Below are positions 1 to 7,534 of a stretch of 22,569 nt of DNA, piece by piece. Positions within the stretch are counted from its first letter, which is position 1; the number at the start of each line of letters is the position of its first letter. The position numbers were made by a program, and so were the translations under genes. The stretch comes from Methanocorpusculaceae archaeon UBA425 (GTDB lineage Archaea; Halobacteriota; Methanomicrobia; Methanomicrobiales; Methanocorpusculaceae): assembly GCA_002506085.1 (NCBI GenBank), contig DAWV01000023.1, forward strand, positions 615-23,183, in the 5' to 3' direction. The notes beneath the pieces were generated by a model. The model ran no database searches. It worked only from the letters and a program-made list of their open reading frames with translations, and had not been told where the DNA came from.

Positions 1-301
1 AAAAAGAATCCCGTACACGAAATCGAAGTACATCTGGAAATCCATACTAAAAAGGAATAGAATGAATCCGGCAATTCATCTCATGTTTTCCGTGTGATGG
101 CGGGTTGGAGACGCAGTCAAGAACCTAAGCCGACCAAGGCAAATGCCTTGCGGGGATACGGCCATCAAAAAGAATCCCATAAACAAAACCGAAGTACATC
201 CAAAAATCCACACGGTAATCCCGGGTTCGTTTCATCTCATGCTTTTCCCCATCTGTTGTCACACGGAATACTCATAACCAGTAAAAGCAAATATACACAG
301 A
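1..301. repeat. Two copies of dispersed repeat R1 at left edge, no gene
   Basis: This stretch has no convincing gene. It holds two diverged copies of one noncoding repeat. Each starts with AAAAAGAATCCC (at 1 and 167), continues with a CGAAGTACATC block and an AAATCCA block, and ends with a TCATCTCATG(T/C)TTTCC block (about 77-95 and 230-250). The second copy is preceded by AAGGCAAATGCCTT (136-149), a perfect hairpin with a four-base loop, and GCGGGGATACGG. A third copy lies at 11810-11905 and traces occur at 21735-21905. The similarity is seen directly. The nature of the repeat (decayed miniature transposon or structured noncoding element) is inference. Confidence 0.7.
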
Positions 302-1480
302 ATGAAAGCCTGCATTATGTGCGGCGGAGAAGGAACCCGTCTTCGCCCGTTAACATTTGAGCGTCCAAAACCATGCATCCCGATTGCAAATAAACCCTCA
401 ATCGTACACCTCGTAACTCATCTGGCAAACCTTGGATTCACCGACATCGTCCTCACCATCGGATATCTCGGGGACGACATCCAGAAAGCACTAGGAGACG
501 GCTCGCTTTACGGAGCAAACATCACCTACGTCTCCGAAGAGATAAAACTCGGAACCGCGGGCAGTGTGAAAAACGCCCAGAAATATCTCAATGACGCCCC
601 GTTCCTCGTAGTCGGCGGAGACCACATGACCGACCTCAACCTCCTGGAATTCTACCGGGACCACATGAACTCCCCCGCGATAACATCAATCGGTCTCATC
701 AGCATCGAAGACCCGCGTGAATTCGGTATCGCGGAGATTGACGCCTCCCTTCGCATCCAGAGATTCCGGGAAAAACCTGCTCCCGGAGAAATCTTCTCGA
801 ACCTTGCAAGCACGGGAATCTATGTCTGCGACCCGAAAATCTTTGACTTCATACCGGAAAATACCAAATTCGACTTTGCCAAAGACCTCTTCCCCCTCTT
901 AATGTCAAAGGGATACCAGATAAACGGCTGGCTTGCACGCGGAAACTGGACCGATGTCGGAAACCCGGTCATGCTCCGTGCCGCCGAAAAATGGATCCTG
1001 CAGGAAAACATCGTCACGAGCATTTCCGGCACATTGAACATCAAAGATGCCCACATAACAGGCCCGGTAAAATTCGGAGACGGCATAACACTTGGTGCAG
1101 GCTCAAGAATTGTCGGTCCGGTTCTGATTGGAAACGGCGTCATGATCGGTGAAAACGTCATCATCGGTCCATATACAAGTATCGGCGACAACTGTGTTAT
1201 CAAAGGAAACGCCAAGATATTCTCCTCCTCCATCTACAGCGGGGTAATAATCGGGTCAGACACAACCATCTCCGGCAGTATTGTCGACATTCACACAAAT
1301 ATCGGTGACAACTGCTCCATAGAACATAACACCGTAATCGGCCCGCGGTCCATCCTCCAGAACAATGTCACCATACACTCGGGAACACGTATCTGGCCCG
1401 AGGTCATCGTACAGGAAGGCTCAGTCGTTAAGGTCCATCTGCTCAACCCCAAATACGATTCAAAGTTTGAAGGCTCATAA
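302..1480 (+). CDS. Sugar-phosphate nucleotidyltransferase with left-handed beta-helix tail
   Basis: A 392-residue cytoplasmic protein of the COG1208 type (mannose-1-phosphate guanylyltransferase or glucose-1-phosphate thymidylyltransferase/UDP-sugar pyrophosphorylase). These enzymes join a sugar 1-phosphate to an NTP, giving the activated sugar and pyrophosphate. The N-terminal Rossmann domain shows the signature GGEGTRLRPLT at residues 8-18 followed by RPKPCIPI, a GGDH metal/nucleotide site near residue 105 and FREKP near 155. From about residue 235 to the end there are isoleucine- and glycine-rich hexapeptide repeats of a left-handed beta helix, found in fused acyltransferase or regulatory tails. 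The sugar and NTP cannot be read from sequence. The start was chosen because the signature needs the ATG at 302; no good Shine-Dalgarno is visible. It probably serves S-layer glycan or other surface-sugar synthesis (inference). It stands alone, ahead of a convergent TPR gene. Confidence 0.88.
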   Translation: MKACIMCGGEGTRLRPLTFERPKPCIPIANKPSIVHLVTHLANLGFTDIVLTIGYLGDDIQKALGDGSLYGANITYVSEEIKLGTAGSVKNAQKYLNDAPFLVVGGDHMTDLNLLEFYRDHMNSPAITSIGLISIEDPREFGIAEIDASLRIQRFREKPAPGEIFSNLASTGIYVCDPKIFDFIPENTKFDFAKDLFPLLMSKGYQINGWLARGNWTDVGNPVMLRAAEKWILQENIVTSISGTLNIKDAHITGPVKFGDGITLGAGSRIVGPVLIGNGVMIGENVIIGPYTSIGDNCVIKGNAKIFSSSIYSGVIIGSDTTISGSIVDIHTNIGDNCSIEHNTVIGPRSILQNNVTIHSGTRIWPEVIVQEGSVVKVHLLNPKYDSKFEGS

Positions 1481-1504
1481 AAACAGGGAAAATATATTTA
1501 CTAC

Positions 1505-1510
1505 TTTTTT
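1505..1510 (+). terminator. Oligo-T terminator after nucleotidyltransferase gene
   Basis: Six consecutive T lie 25 bases after the stop codon, in a local A/T-rich run without a hairpin. This is the usual form of archaeal transcription termination. Confidence 0.4.
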
Positions 1511-1539
1511 ATCGGAATGGATTTCATACAGGCAAATCC

Positions 1540-1567
1540 CGCAGCCGGCACAAAATCAGAGGCTGCG
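1540..1567 (-). terminator. Hairpin after the TPR gene
   Basis: A perfect 7-bp inverted repeat, CGCAGCC / GGCTGCG, with a 14-base loop lies about 20 bases beyond the TPR stop codon on its transcribed strand. It may be an mRNA 3'-end stem or a terminator-like structure between the convergent genes. No oligo-T run directly follows it on that strand, so the terminator role is weak. Confidence 0.35.
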
Positions 1568-1585
1568 AGGAATCCCTTACTATCT

Positions 1586-2515
1586 TTATGACCGGGCAGC
1601 CTTCTCTTTCGCTTCCCGGCACTTTGCAATCAGCTCGCGGTCATTCCCATCCGCAAAGGAAAGAGCATTATCAAACGATGAAACCGCCTCCGAATACTTT
1701 CCAAGAAGCATCTGCTCATACCCTTTATTGTACCAGGCATTCGCATCTTTCGGCAGAGCAATCAAAACGCGCCTGAAACAATCATAGGCATCCGCATGCT
1801 TGCCGAGATTACTCAAAGCGAACCCCTTATTATTCATCGCTCCCGTCAGAGAACGCTCATATTTCAGGGCCTTATCATAATAGAAAACAGCCTCCTCATA
1901 TCTGCCAAGAGAAGACAGGGCATTGGCGCAGTTAAAATAACTCACCGCATGACCCGGGGCAATCTCGAATGCCGCCTTATAACATGAAATAGCATCCTCC
2001 ATCTTCCCGCACTCGAAAAGCATCGTCGCACGATTAAACCAATGCTCCGGACCCCTCGGCTCAAGACCGCAGACCTTAACCATAATATCGTCCGCTTCCC
2101 GGTATTTCTTCGCAAGGGAAAGCATCCTCGCATGACTTGTCAGAAACACCACATCATCTGGCGACAAAGAGAGAGCTTTCAGAAAACAGACATCCGCCTC
2201 GGCATACCGCCCGAAACTTGCAAGAGCATCCCCTTTATTATGATAATAAACCGCTGATTCCGGACGAAGTTCGATTGCCTTATCATAACAGGAAATCGAC
2301 GTCTTTTCTTCCTTCGCCATCGCAAGAAGACGCCCTTTCTCGTGCCATGCAACCGGATTTTTCGCATCGCACAAAATCGCCTTATCAAGACAGTGAAGAG
2401 CGTCCGTATACCTGCTGAGCCGGACATATGATTCAGCCTGGGCAAGCCACATCGCAGAATCCGCATCCGTAGGGGCGGCATCTCCCTGTTTTTTGAACCT
2501 GTCAAACAATCCCAT
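1586..2515 (-). CDS. Tetratricopeptide repeat protein
   Basis: A 309-residue soluble protein made almost wholly of TPR units, about eight in a row from residue 25 to 290. Each has the typical pattern of W/Y, G and A in the first helix and a YxxAxxxxxxA(I/L) second helix, for example YEEAVFYYDKAL and YSEAVSSFDNAL. The series ends in a short charged helix. TPR arrays are protein-protein interaction scaffolds; the partner is unknown. The ATG at 2515 gives the N-terminus MGLFDRFKK, an amphipathic start common in archaeal TPR proteins. A TTG 48 bases upstream is in frame but adds a low-complexity leader and is less likely. It is transcribed divergently from the RmuC-like gene with about 110 bases between the starts. 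Confidence 0.85.
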   Translation of the reverse strand: MGLFDRFKKQGDAAPTDADSAMWLAQAESYVRLSRYTDALHCLDKAILCDAKNPVAWHEKGRLLAMAKEEKTSISCYDKAIELRPESAVYYHNKGDALASFGRYAEADVCFLKALSLSPDDVVFLTSHARMLSLAKKYREADDIMVKVCGLEPRGPEHWFNRATMLFECGKMEDAISCYKAAFEIAPGHAVSYFNCANALSSLGRYEEAVFYYDKALKYERSLTGAMNNKGFALSNLGKHADAYDCFRRVLIALPKDANAWYNKGYEQMLLGKYSEAVSSFDNALSFADGNDRELIAKCREAKEKAARS

Positions 2516-2594
2516 GAATGAGTATCCATTAGCGGCGAAAGGTGATGAACGATTCGGAACCAAAAGCTCAAAGCCACTCAGAGTACCGTAAAAT

Positions 2595-2603
2595 GCTTAT
2601 AAC
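2595..2603 (+). promoter_or_regulatory. TATA box placed for a leaderless mRNA of the RmuC-like gene
   Basis: GCTTATAAC is centred about 27 bases upstream of the ATG at 2626. Archaeal TATA boxes sit about 25-27 bases before the transcription start, so the transcript would begin at or next to the start codon. No Shine-Dalgarno sequence is present, which agrees with leaderless translation. Confidence 0.6.
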
Positions 2604-2625
2604 TCCCCCTCTAAATTGTTAGTCA

Positions 2626-4290
2626 ATGACACATCCCTCTTCTCTCCCTGATTTTTTTGCAGGTATCCGCAATGCCGGATTTTTCAAACGACTGTTCGGC
2701 TGGAAACAAATTAAACGTCAGGCTGAATCCGCCTATGCCGAATATCTGGCGGAGACCGGCGAATCCGAAAGAAACTACCGGGAACTGGAGACACGGTTCA
2801 ACGCACTCTCCTATGAACTCTCCACGACAAAAGAACACATGGCATCCATTGATGCCGCAAGAGCTTCCGGGGAAAGAATCTATCGCGAGACCAGAGACGG
2901 ATTGGAAAAAGCATCCCGTGAATTGGAAACTGCCAGAGGAAGAATCGCCTCACTCGAAAGTCTCCGCGAAGAACAGAGCCTCTCTGACGCAGAGCGGAGA
3001 CGTGAGGAGAAAGAGAGATACCAGAATCTAGAGGCAGAATATGCGAAAATCACCGGAGACCTGATCACGGCAAAAGGAAGAATCGCCTCGCTCGAAAGTC
3101 TCCGCGAGGAACTGACGGAAAGATACCGGACTCTCGAAACAGAGTCCGCGAAAATCACCGGAGACCTGATTGCGGCAAAAGGAAGAATCGCCTCGCTCGA
3201 AAGTCTCCGCGAAGAACTTATGGAAAGATACCGGACTCTCGAAACAGAGTCCGCGAAAATCACCGAAGACCTGATTACGGCAAAAGGAAGAATCGCCTCG
3301 CTCGAAAGTGTAAGAGATGAACAGATATCTGCAGAAACTGCAAGAAAAAAGGAAGACGCAGAAAAATATCTGGAACTCAAAGACAAACTGGAGGCGACCG
3401 CGTCAGACCTGATGTCTGCCAAGGAGGAACTTTCAGCGGTTGAAAGTGTCCGCGAAGAGCAGACTGCGGAATACAGCAGAAAAATCGAGAGAATCAACAC
3501 GCTGTATGACCAGCTGAAAGGCGACCGGGAAAAACTCGCTGAAGAACAGATGAACCTCATCGTCAGAAAACAGGAGGAACTCGCAACCTCCTGGCAGAAG
3601 CATGAGACCGATGTCGCAGAAAACATCCGGAACATCTGCCGCAAACATGACTTCGTCTGGTGTGAAAAGAACGAGTATCCTCATCCCGGAACGCCTGACA
3701 ACGTGATTCTTATCGGGAAAAAATACACCATCTTCGATGCAAAGAGTCCAAAAAACCCGGAAGAACTCGACAACTTCCCCGGCTATCTGAAGAGCCAGGC
3801 TGAGGGTATGAAAAAATACTGCAGGTATGAAGACGTCAGAAAAGAGGCGTTCCTCGTTGTCCCGTCAAGCACGCTCGACACCCTGACAACCTATCAATAT
3901 GACCTTGCAGAGTATGTGATATACATCATCACCCCGGAGTCCCTTGTTCCCATTCTCCAGGTCCTGAGACAGATTGAAAATTATGAGTTCACCGACACAA
4001 TGAGCCCGGAAGACCGCGACAAACTCAGCAGATTCATCGGAAAACTCTCCCATACAACCAAACGGAAAATCCAGATCGACACCTACTTTTCAAGAGAACT
4101 CATCGATGCCCTGAAAGGAATCGAAGCTCTACCGGATGAATTCGCAACAGAAATCGGCATGTATGAGCAGAAAGCGAAACTCAACCCGCCAATGGAAAAA
4201 CGGGTGAAAATGATAGAAATTGAAGACGTCGAGGGTGACGTCAGAAAACTGGAAACAGAACTCGCAGTAAGAACAGCGATCGGAGACTGA
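2626..4290 (+). CDS. Coiled-coil protein with RmuC-like nuclease-fold domain
   Basis: A 554-residue protein in two parts. Residues 30 to about 330 are a long, highly charged coiled coil containing near-identical 35-residue repeats (GRIASLESLREEL... to ...AAK), which are also near-identical in DNA at 3076, 3181 and 3286 (105-bp period, 5 heptads) with a partial unit at 2938. Residues 335-520 resemble the RmuC/PD-(D/E)XK-like domain: GTPDNVILIGKKYTIFDAKSP (VI-D-K core), LKSQAEGMKKY, AFLVVPSS and ITPESLVPILQVLRQIENYEF match the order of RmuC blocks. RmuC proteins limit DNA inversion/recombination in bacteria; the role here is inferred. Unlike bacterial RmuC there is no clear N-terminal membrane helix, only a short FFKRLFGW amphipathic stretch. 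The ATG at 2626 is supported by the TATA spacing. It converges on the HEAT gene with an 11-base gap. Confidence 0.7.
   Translation: MTHPSSLPDFFAGIRNAGFFKRLFGWKQIKRQAESAYAEYLAETGESERNYRELETRFNALSYELSTTKEHMASIDAARASGERIYRETRDGLEKASRELETARGRIASLESLREEQSLSDAERRREEKERYQNLEAEYAKITGDLITAKGRIASLESLREELTERYRTLETESAKITGDLIAAKGRIASLESLREELMERYRTLETESAKITEDLITAKGRIASLESVRDEQISAETARKKEDAEKYLELKDKLEATASDLMSAKEELSAVESVREEQTAEYSRKIERINTLYDQLKGDREKLAEEQMNLIVRKQEELATSWQKHETDVAENIRNICRKHDFVWCEKNEYPHPGTPDNVILIGKKYTIFDAKSPKNPEELDNFPGYLKSQAEGMKKYCRYEDVRKEAFLVVPSSTLDTLTTYQYDLAEYVIYIITPESLVPILQVLRQIENYEFTDTMSPEDRDKLSRFIGKLSHTTKRKIQIDTYFSRELIDALKGIEALPDEFATEIGMYEQKAKLNPPMEKRVKMIEIEDVEGDVRKLETELAVRTAIGD
2938..3312 (+). 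repeat. 105-bp in-frame tandem repeat encoding coiled coil
   Basis: Copies begin with GGAAGAATCGCCTC at 2938, 3076, 3181 and 3286. The last three are spaced exactly 105 bp apart. The first interval is 138 bp because of an 11-codon insertion. The near-identity at DNA level suggests recent duplication or ongoing recombination within the gene. Confidence 0.9.
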
Positions 4291-4301
4291 TTATCCGACG
4301 C

Positions 4302-5423
4302 TCAGATTTTCATTTCAGGGCAGACAGCAAGTTCCCTGTATTTTTTCCCTTCCGCAGTTGCAAGAGCGTTTTTAATAATTCCTGCGAGAATGGGATTTTT
4401 CGTATTTGCCGCTTCTTTCAATACCTGAATGACAGACTCTCCGCCGATATTCCCGAGAGATGCCGCGGCCGCGGCACGAATGCCGGGTTTCGGATCGGAA
4501 AGGCAGCTTATCAGCGCGGGAATGACTTCCGGCTTCTGAGAATTCCCGAGAGCCGAAGCGGCGGCACGGCGGACGCCGGGAACCTGATCCGACAGGAGAG
4601 GGAGAAGGTGTTCTTCCAGCGGGATTTTCTGTTTGCCGATCGATTCAACAGCCGCGGTTTTCACCGAAGGCTCCGGGTCTCCGCATAATATGGCGAGGAC
4701 GGATTTATCTGCCGTCACAGACGCAAGAGCCCGCCGGACATACGGTGAAGGGTCTGCCGCCAGCGCTTCCGGGGTCAGGGCATCGAGGACATACACACAG
4801 GCGGCGCGAATCTCCTCCTGCTCATCTGCGAGACATTCCGACACGGCCGACAGGTCTTCTGCATTCAGCAGCCTTCCACGGAGACCGATGAGCGCTGCCA
4901 GTCTGACATCAGAGACATCATGTAATGCGGAAATCAGCACCGGAACAACAACGAGTTCGGCATACACGCCAAGCGACATCACGGCTATTTCCCGGATATC
5001 CGGCACCTTTGATGATGCGGCGGAGATCAGCGGGGCTATTGCCTCGGGAGCCCGGAACTGGCCGAGCGCGTGAACAGCCGCATACTGCATTACGATATTA
5101 TCCGAGGAGCCGGCTTTCACCAGCGTATCGACTGCCGGCACGCCGCCTTCCATGAATAATACGAGCGCGGCTTCACGCACGCCGAGATCCCCGCTTGACA
5201 AGTAGGATAGATAGGATGCATAATCCAGATCTGCGGGATAATTCCGGAGAGCCCACAGCATAACCCGCTGAATCAGCGGATTATTTTCTTCCAGTGCTGA
5301 CTGAATCAGAGGCAGGGAGGCAGGATCTTTTAGCGCGCAGACTTTATTCGCTGCCTCTTCCTGCTTGACAATGTCGTCACTCTTTATTGCGGCAATGAGA
5401 TGGTCAAAGGCAGTTTTTTTCAT
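4302..5423 (-). CDS. HEAT-repeat (PBS lyase-type) protein
   Basis: A 373-residue soluble alpha-solenoid made of consecutive HEAT units of about 31 residues. Typical units are VPGVRRAAASALGNSQKPEVIPALISCL and KPGIRAAAAASLGNIGGESVI, with the conserved xxVRxxAxxxLG motif and a P(A/V)L(I/L)xxL second helix. Short HEAT proteins of this kind act as binding platforms, sometimes as lyases for phycobilins, but no catalytic residue can be assigned here. Its ATG lies six bases after the stop codon of the prolyl isomerase gene, so it is the last gene of the mmp10 operon. Its partner is unknown. It could assist folding or modification of a large complex, which would fit its neighbours (inference). Confidence 0.85.
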   Translation of the reverse strand: MKKTAFDHLIAAIKSDDIVKQEEAANKVCALKDPASLPLIQSALEENNPLIQRVMLWALRNYPADLDYASYLSYLSSGDLGVREAALVLFMEGGVPAVDTLVKAGSSDNIVMQYAAVHALGQFRAPEAIAPLISAASSKVPDIREIAVMSLGVYAELVVVPVLISALHDVSDVRLAALIGLRGRLLNAEDLSAVSECLADEQEEIRAACVYVLDALTPEALAADPSPYVRRALASVTADKSVLAILCGDPEPSVKTAAVESIGKQKIPLEEHLLPLLSDQVPGVRRAAASALGNSQKPEVIPALISCLSDPKPGIRAAAAASLGNIGGESVIQVLKEAANTKNPILAGIIKNALATAEGKKYRELAVCPEMKI

Positions 5424-5429
5424 AGATAC

Positions 5430-5711
5430 TCAGTTTTTAACGTCGGTTACTTTGATAATATGCCAGCCGAACTGGGTTTTCACCGGTCCGACGACATCAC
5501 CCGGTTTTGCCTTGAAGCATGCATCTTCAAACGGCTTCACCATCTGACCTTTTCCGAAATACCCCAGGTCACCACCGGCTTTTCCGGACGGGCACTGGGA
5601 GAACATCTGGGCAAGCTTGGCAAAATCATCACCCGCAGAAACCTTCTGCATAATCTGTTTTGCCTCAGACTCGGTCTTAACTAGAATGTGGGATGCTTTT
5701 ACCCGTACCAT
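5430..5711 (-). CDS. Parvulin-type peptidyl-prolyl cis-trans isomerase
   Basis: A 93-residue single-domain parvulin (PpiC/rotamase family), which speeds cis-trans isomerisation of peptide bonds before proline. Family blocks are in order: KASHILVKTESEA at the N-terminus, FAKLAQMFSQCPSGKAGGDLG in the middle with the GG-DLG turn, and VKTQFGWHIIKV at the end with the catalytic-region histidine. No signal peptide is visible, so it acts in the cytoplasm. The ATG at 5711 matches the normal family start (MVRVKASHIL). A TTG at 5738 is in frame and close to GGGAGTGA, so a short N-terminal extension cannot be excluded. The gene follows the RNase III-like stop by 33 bases. Confidence 0.9.
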   Translation of the reverse strand: MVRVKASHILVKTESEAKQIMQKVSAGDDFAKLAQMFSQCPSGKAGGDLGYFGKGQMVKPFEDACFKAKPGDVVGPVKTQFGWHIIKVTDVKN

Positions 5712-5744
5712 ACCATACCATATCGCGTTCACTCCCAATAAGTC

Positions 5745-6182
5745 CTATGGTTTCCAGACATGGTCGTAAAGCATTTGGGCGGCCCCGAGCCCGCCGTCCA
5801 GATATACGGCACCCATCAGTGCCTCGAAGCATTCGGCTGAAACCCGCCCGCTTGTCCAGATTTGCATTCTGAGCTCGCCTTTACCCCATTTCATATAATC
5901 GGTAAGACCGAGTTCTTCGGCGACGCGCCGGACAACGGACATATTGACGAGGTCAATTTTCCTCCTGGTGATTTCACCTTTATCAAACTCACCCTCACCG
6001 AGTAACTGACATATGACAACCAGATCCAAAACCGCGTCGCCTAAAACCGCGAGGGAATCCATCGTGTCGTTCATGGGATGTTCATTTTCACGCGCGTAGG
6101 CAGTGCGCGTCAATGCCCGGTTCAGAAGGGCCTCGTTTTTAAATGTGTAGCCGATTTTTTCATACAGCGCGGAATAATTCAT
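5745..6182 (-). CDS. RNase III-fold protein with altered catalytic site, no dsRBD
   Basis: A 145-residue protein matching only the endonuclease domain of RNase III. The start (YEKIGYTFKNEALLNRALTRTAYA) is RNase III-like, and the signature region reads MDSLAVLGDAVL where classical enzymes have NERLEFLGDAVL. The first catalytic glutamate (the E of LEF) is alanine here, while the following aspartate of GD is kept. The second site reads AECFEALMGAVYLDG: the usual aspartate is glutamate, and the last glutamate is kept. There is no C-terminal double-stranded RNA binding domain. Size and the LAxLGDA form recall bacterial Mini-III, which also lacks that glutamate. Its ATG overlaps the mmp10 stop codon by one base (TAATG), so translation is likely coupled. 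It may process RNA or be a non-catalytic binder. Confidence 0.8.
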   Translation of the reverse strand: MNYSALYEKIGYTFKNEALLNRALTRTAYARENEHPMNDTMDSLAVLGDAVLDLVVICQLLGEGEFDKGEITRRKIDLVNMSVVRRVAEELGLTDYMKWGKGELRMQIWTSGRVSAECFEALMGAVYLDGGLGAAQMLYDHVWKP

Positions 6183-7402
6183 TATTTTCTCCCATATTGA
6201 TTGATGAGCTGGATTAAGGCGGTGAAGCCCTCCAGTTCCATGGTTAAAACGCCGGTCAGATCCATTCCCATACTGGTTTCGCCGTCGGCGGAGAGCGTTT
6301 CCGGACCGCGGATCACCATCCGCCCGAGAACGGACTCGGCTTCAGGGTCATGTACAAAGGCGCGGCCCGGAATAATGACCGTTTCTTCCAGAGCGGACGC
6401 ATCCAGTTTTTTCAGGTCATCTATCGTAATCAGACAGGCGATTTCCTTGTCGACAGGAACGACCATTCCTTCCGGCGCCCCGCATTTTGCGAGAATCTCT
6501 GTAAGATAAGGGGCGGCTATCGAACTGGTGATGACGGATACGCGGCCGGTGATTTTCGGAAGATGCGCGAGGATATCCGGCTCGTTTCGAATCGCGAACG
6601 GCGAATCAAATGCCGGGTCGTAGAGCGGGGTCGCGGATAGACGCAGAGCGGGAAAACGGGCTGCCGCGTCAGAGACGAGTTCACGGAACTCGGTCACTGT
6701 GTGGACACGCTGGTTTTCGATGACCGGCGCATTGTCCAGTATAAGTCCCTGATTTTCGCGGTTTGCAAACCGCATGAGAATCACGCCTTTGACACCGATT
6801 TTTTCCAGCCAGGCAAGGGTGTTCCAGAGAACTTCTCCGTCATTTACATCCGGAAGAATGACCAGAGCCGCATAGACGTCAATGTGCGCAGCAAGCCGTT
6901 CGATGATGGAAAGGGAGGCGTCAGGCGTCGGGTCATGCATGTATTTTTCGCGAAGGACCGGGTCGCTCGCAAAAACGGTGAAGGAGACTTCCGTCAGGTG
7001 GTTTTCGATGAGGAAATCCGCAATCCCGGGATCATCGAAGCCTTTGCCGCTTGTGTAGCCGATATGAAGAGGTACATTGAGGGAACCGAGGATGCCGATT
7101 AAGGAGGTGAACTCGGGATAGCAGCTGGGGTCACCGCCGCCGGAGATGGTTATCTTGGTTATATCGCCGGTGACCATCTGAAGATCAGCGAGGAAATGGT
7201 CGGCAACTTCTTCCAGGGAATAGAAGCCAGTGTACTCCTCTTTCACACCGCGGGTACAATAATCACATCCCTTTTTGAACGGCATGCAGTATTTACAGCC
7301 GAAAGGCGGCACATCTTTTGCATGCTTAAAATAGCAGTAAGAGCAAAAACCCCGGCAGTCCTTTCCGGGTTTTCCTCCGATGTCGATTGTCAGATGTACC
7401 AT
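6182..7402 (-). CDS. mmp10: Mmp10-type radical SAM methyltransferase (McrA arginine methylation)
   Basis: A 406-residue protein, the usual length for Mmp10. This enzyme is a cobalamin-dependent radical SAM methyltransferase that adds the C-methyl group to an active-site arginine of McrA in methyl-coenzyme M reductase. The radical SAM cysteines are C16, C20 and C23 (CRGFCSYC). A second cysteine cluster follows at C36, C39, C46 and C49 (FGCKYC...GCDYC), a hallmark of this family near its N-terminus. ISGGGDPSCYPE near residue 95 is the SAM-binding glycine motif. The C-terminal 130 residues form a separate domain in the position of the cobalamin/substrate part. It leads a run with the RNase III-like, parvulin and HEAT genes. 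An AATATATG element lies just before the ATG but too close for its own TATA box. Function is assigned from family knowledge. Confidence 0.85.
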   Translation of the reverse strand: MVHLTIDIGGKPGKDCRGFCSYCYFKHAKDVPPFGCKYCMPFKKGCDYCTRGVKEEYTGFYSLEEVADHFLADLQMVTGDITKITISGGGDPSCYPEFTSLIGILGSLNVPLHIGYTSGKGFDDPGIADFLIENHLTEVSFTVFASDPVLREKYMHDPTPDASLSIIERLAAHIDVYAALVILPDVNDGEVLWNTLAWLEKIGVKGVILMRFANRENQGLILDNAPVIENQRVHTVTEFRELVSDAAARFPALRLSATPLYDPAFDSPFAIRNEPDILAHLPKITGRVSVITSSIAAPYLTEILAKCGAPEGMVVPVDKEIACLITIDDLKKLDASALEETVIIPGRAFVHDPEAESVLGRMVIRGPETLSADGETSMGMDLTGVLTMELEGFTALIQLINQYGRK

Positions 7403-7497
7403 GTTCTGTGCATATATTGGTTTCCATGAATATGAAACCAGTCAGTTGACCGGAATGGTCCAAGGCTCTAATCCGTTGATGAAATGGTGCAAATCGG

Positions 7498-7505
7498 AAA
7501 AAAAA
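7498..7505 (-). terminator. Oligo-T terminator after methyltransferase gene
   Basis: A run of eight T on the minus strand follows a C-rich stretch, about 30 bases after the methyltransferase stop codon. This is a typical archaeal transcription end and separates this gene from mmp10. Confidence 0.55.
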
Positions 7506-7534
7506 GGGGGAGGGGATCGCGGCGACTTTTCCGT

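Noticed and set aside
94..360. 88-codon plus-strand frame overlapping the nucleotidyltransferase start
   Set aside because: It runs through repeat R1 and overlaps the first 20 codons of a clear enzyme gene; composition is not protein-like.
2938..3312. Regularly spaced near-identical DNA repeats, CRISPR-like at first sight
   Set aside because: The 105-bp units are in frame, encode five heptads of coiled coil each, and have no unique spacers.
2880..3644. Long serine-rich frame on the strand opposite the RmuC-like gene
   Set aside because: It is the antisense image of the charged coiled coil; codon pattern and protein family evidence support the plus strand only.
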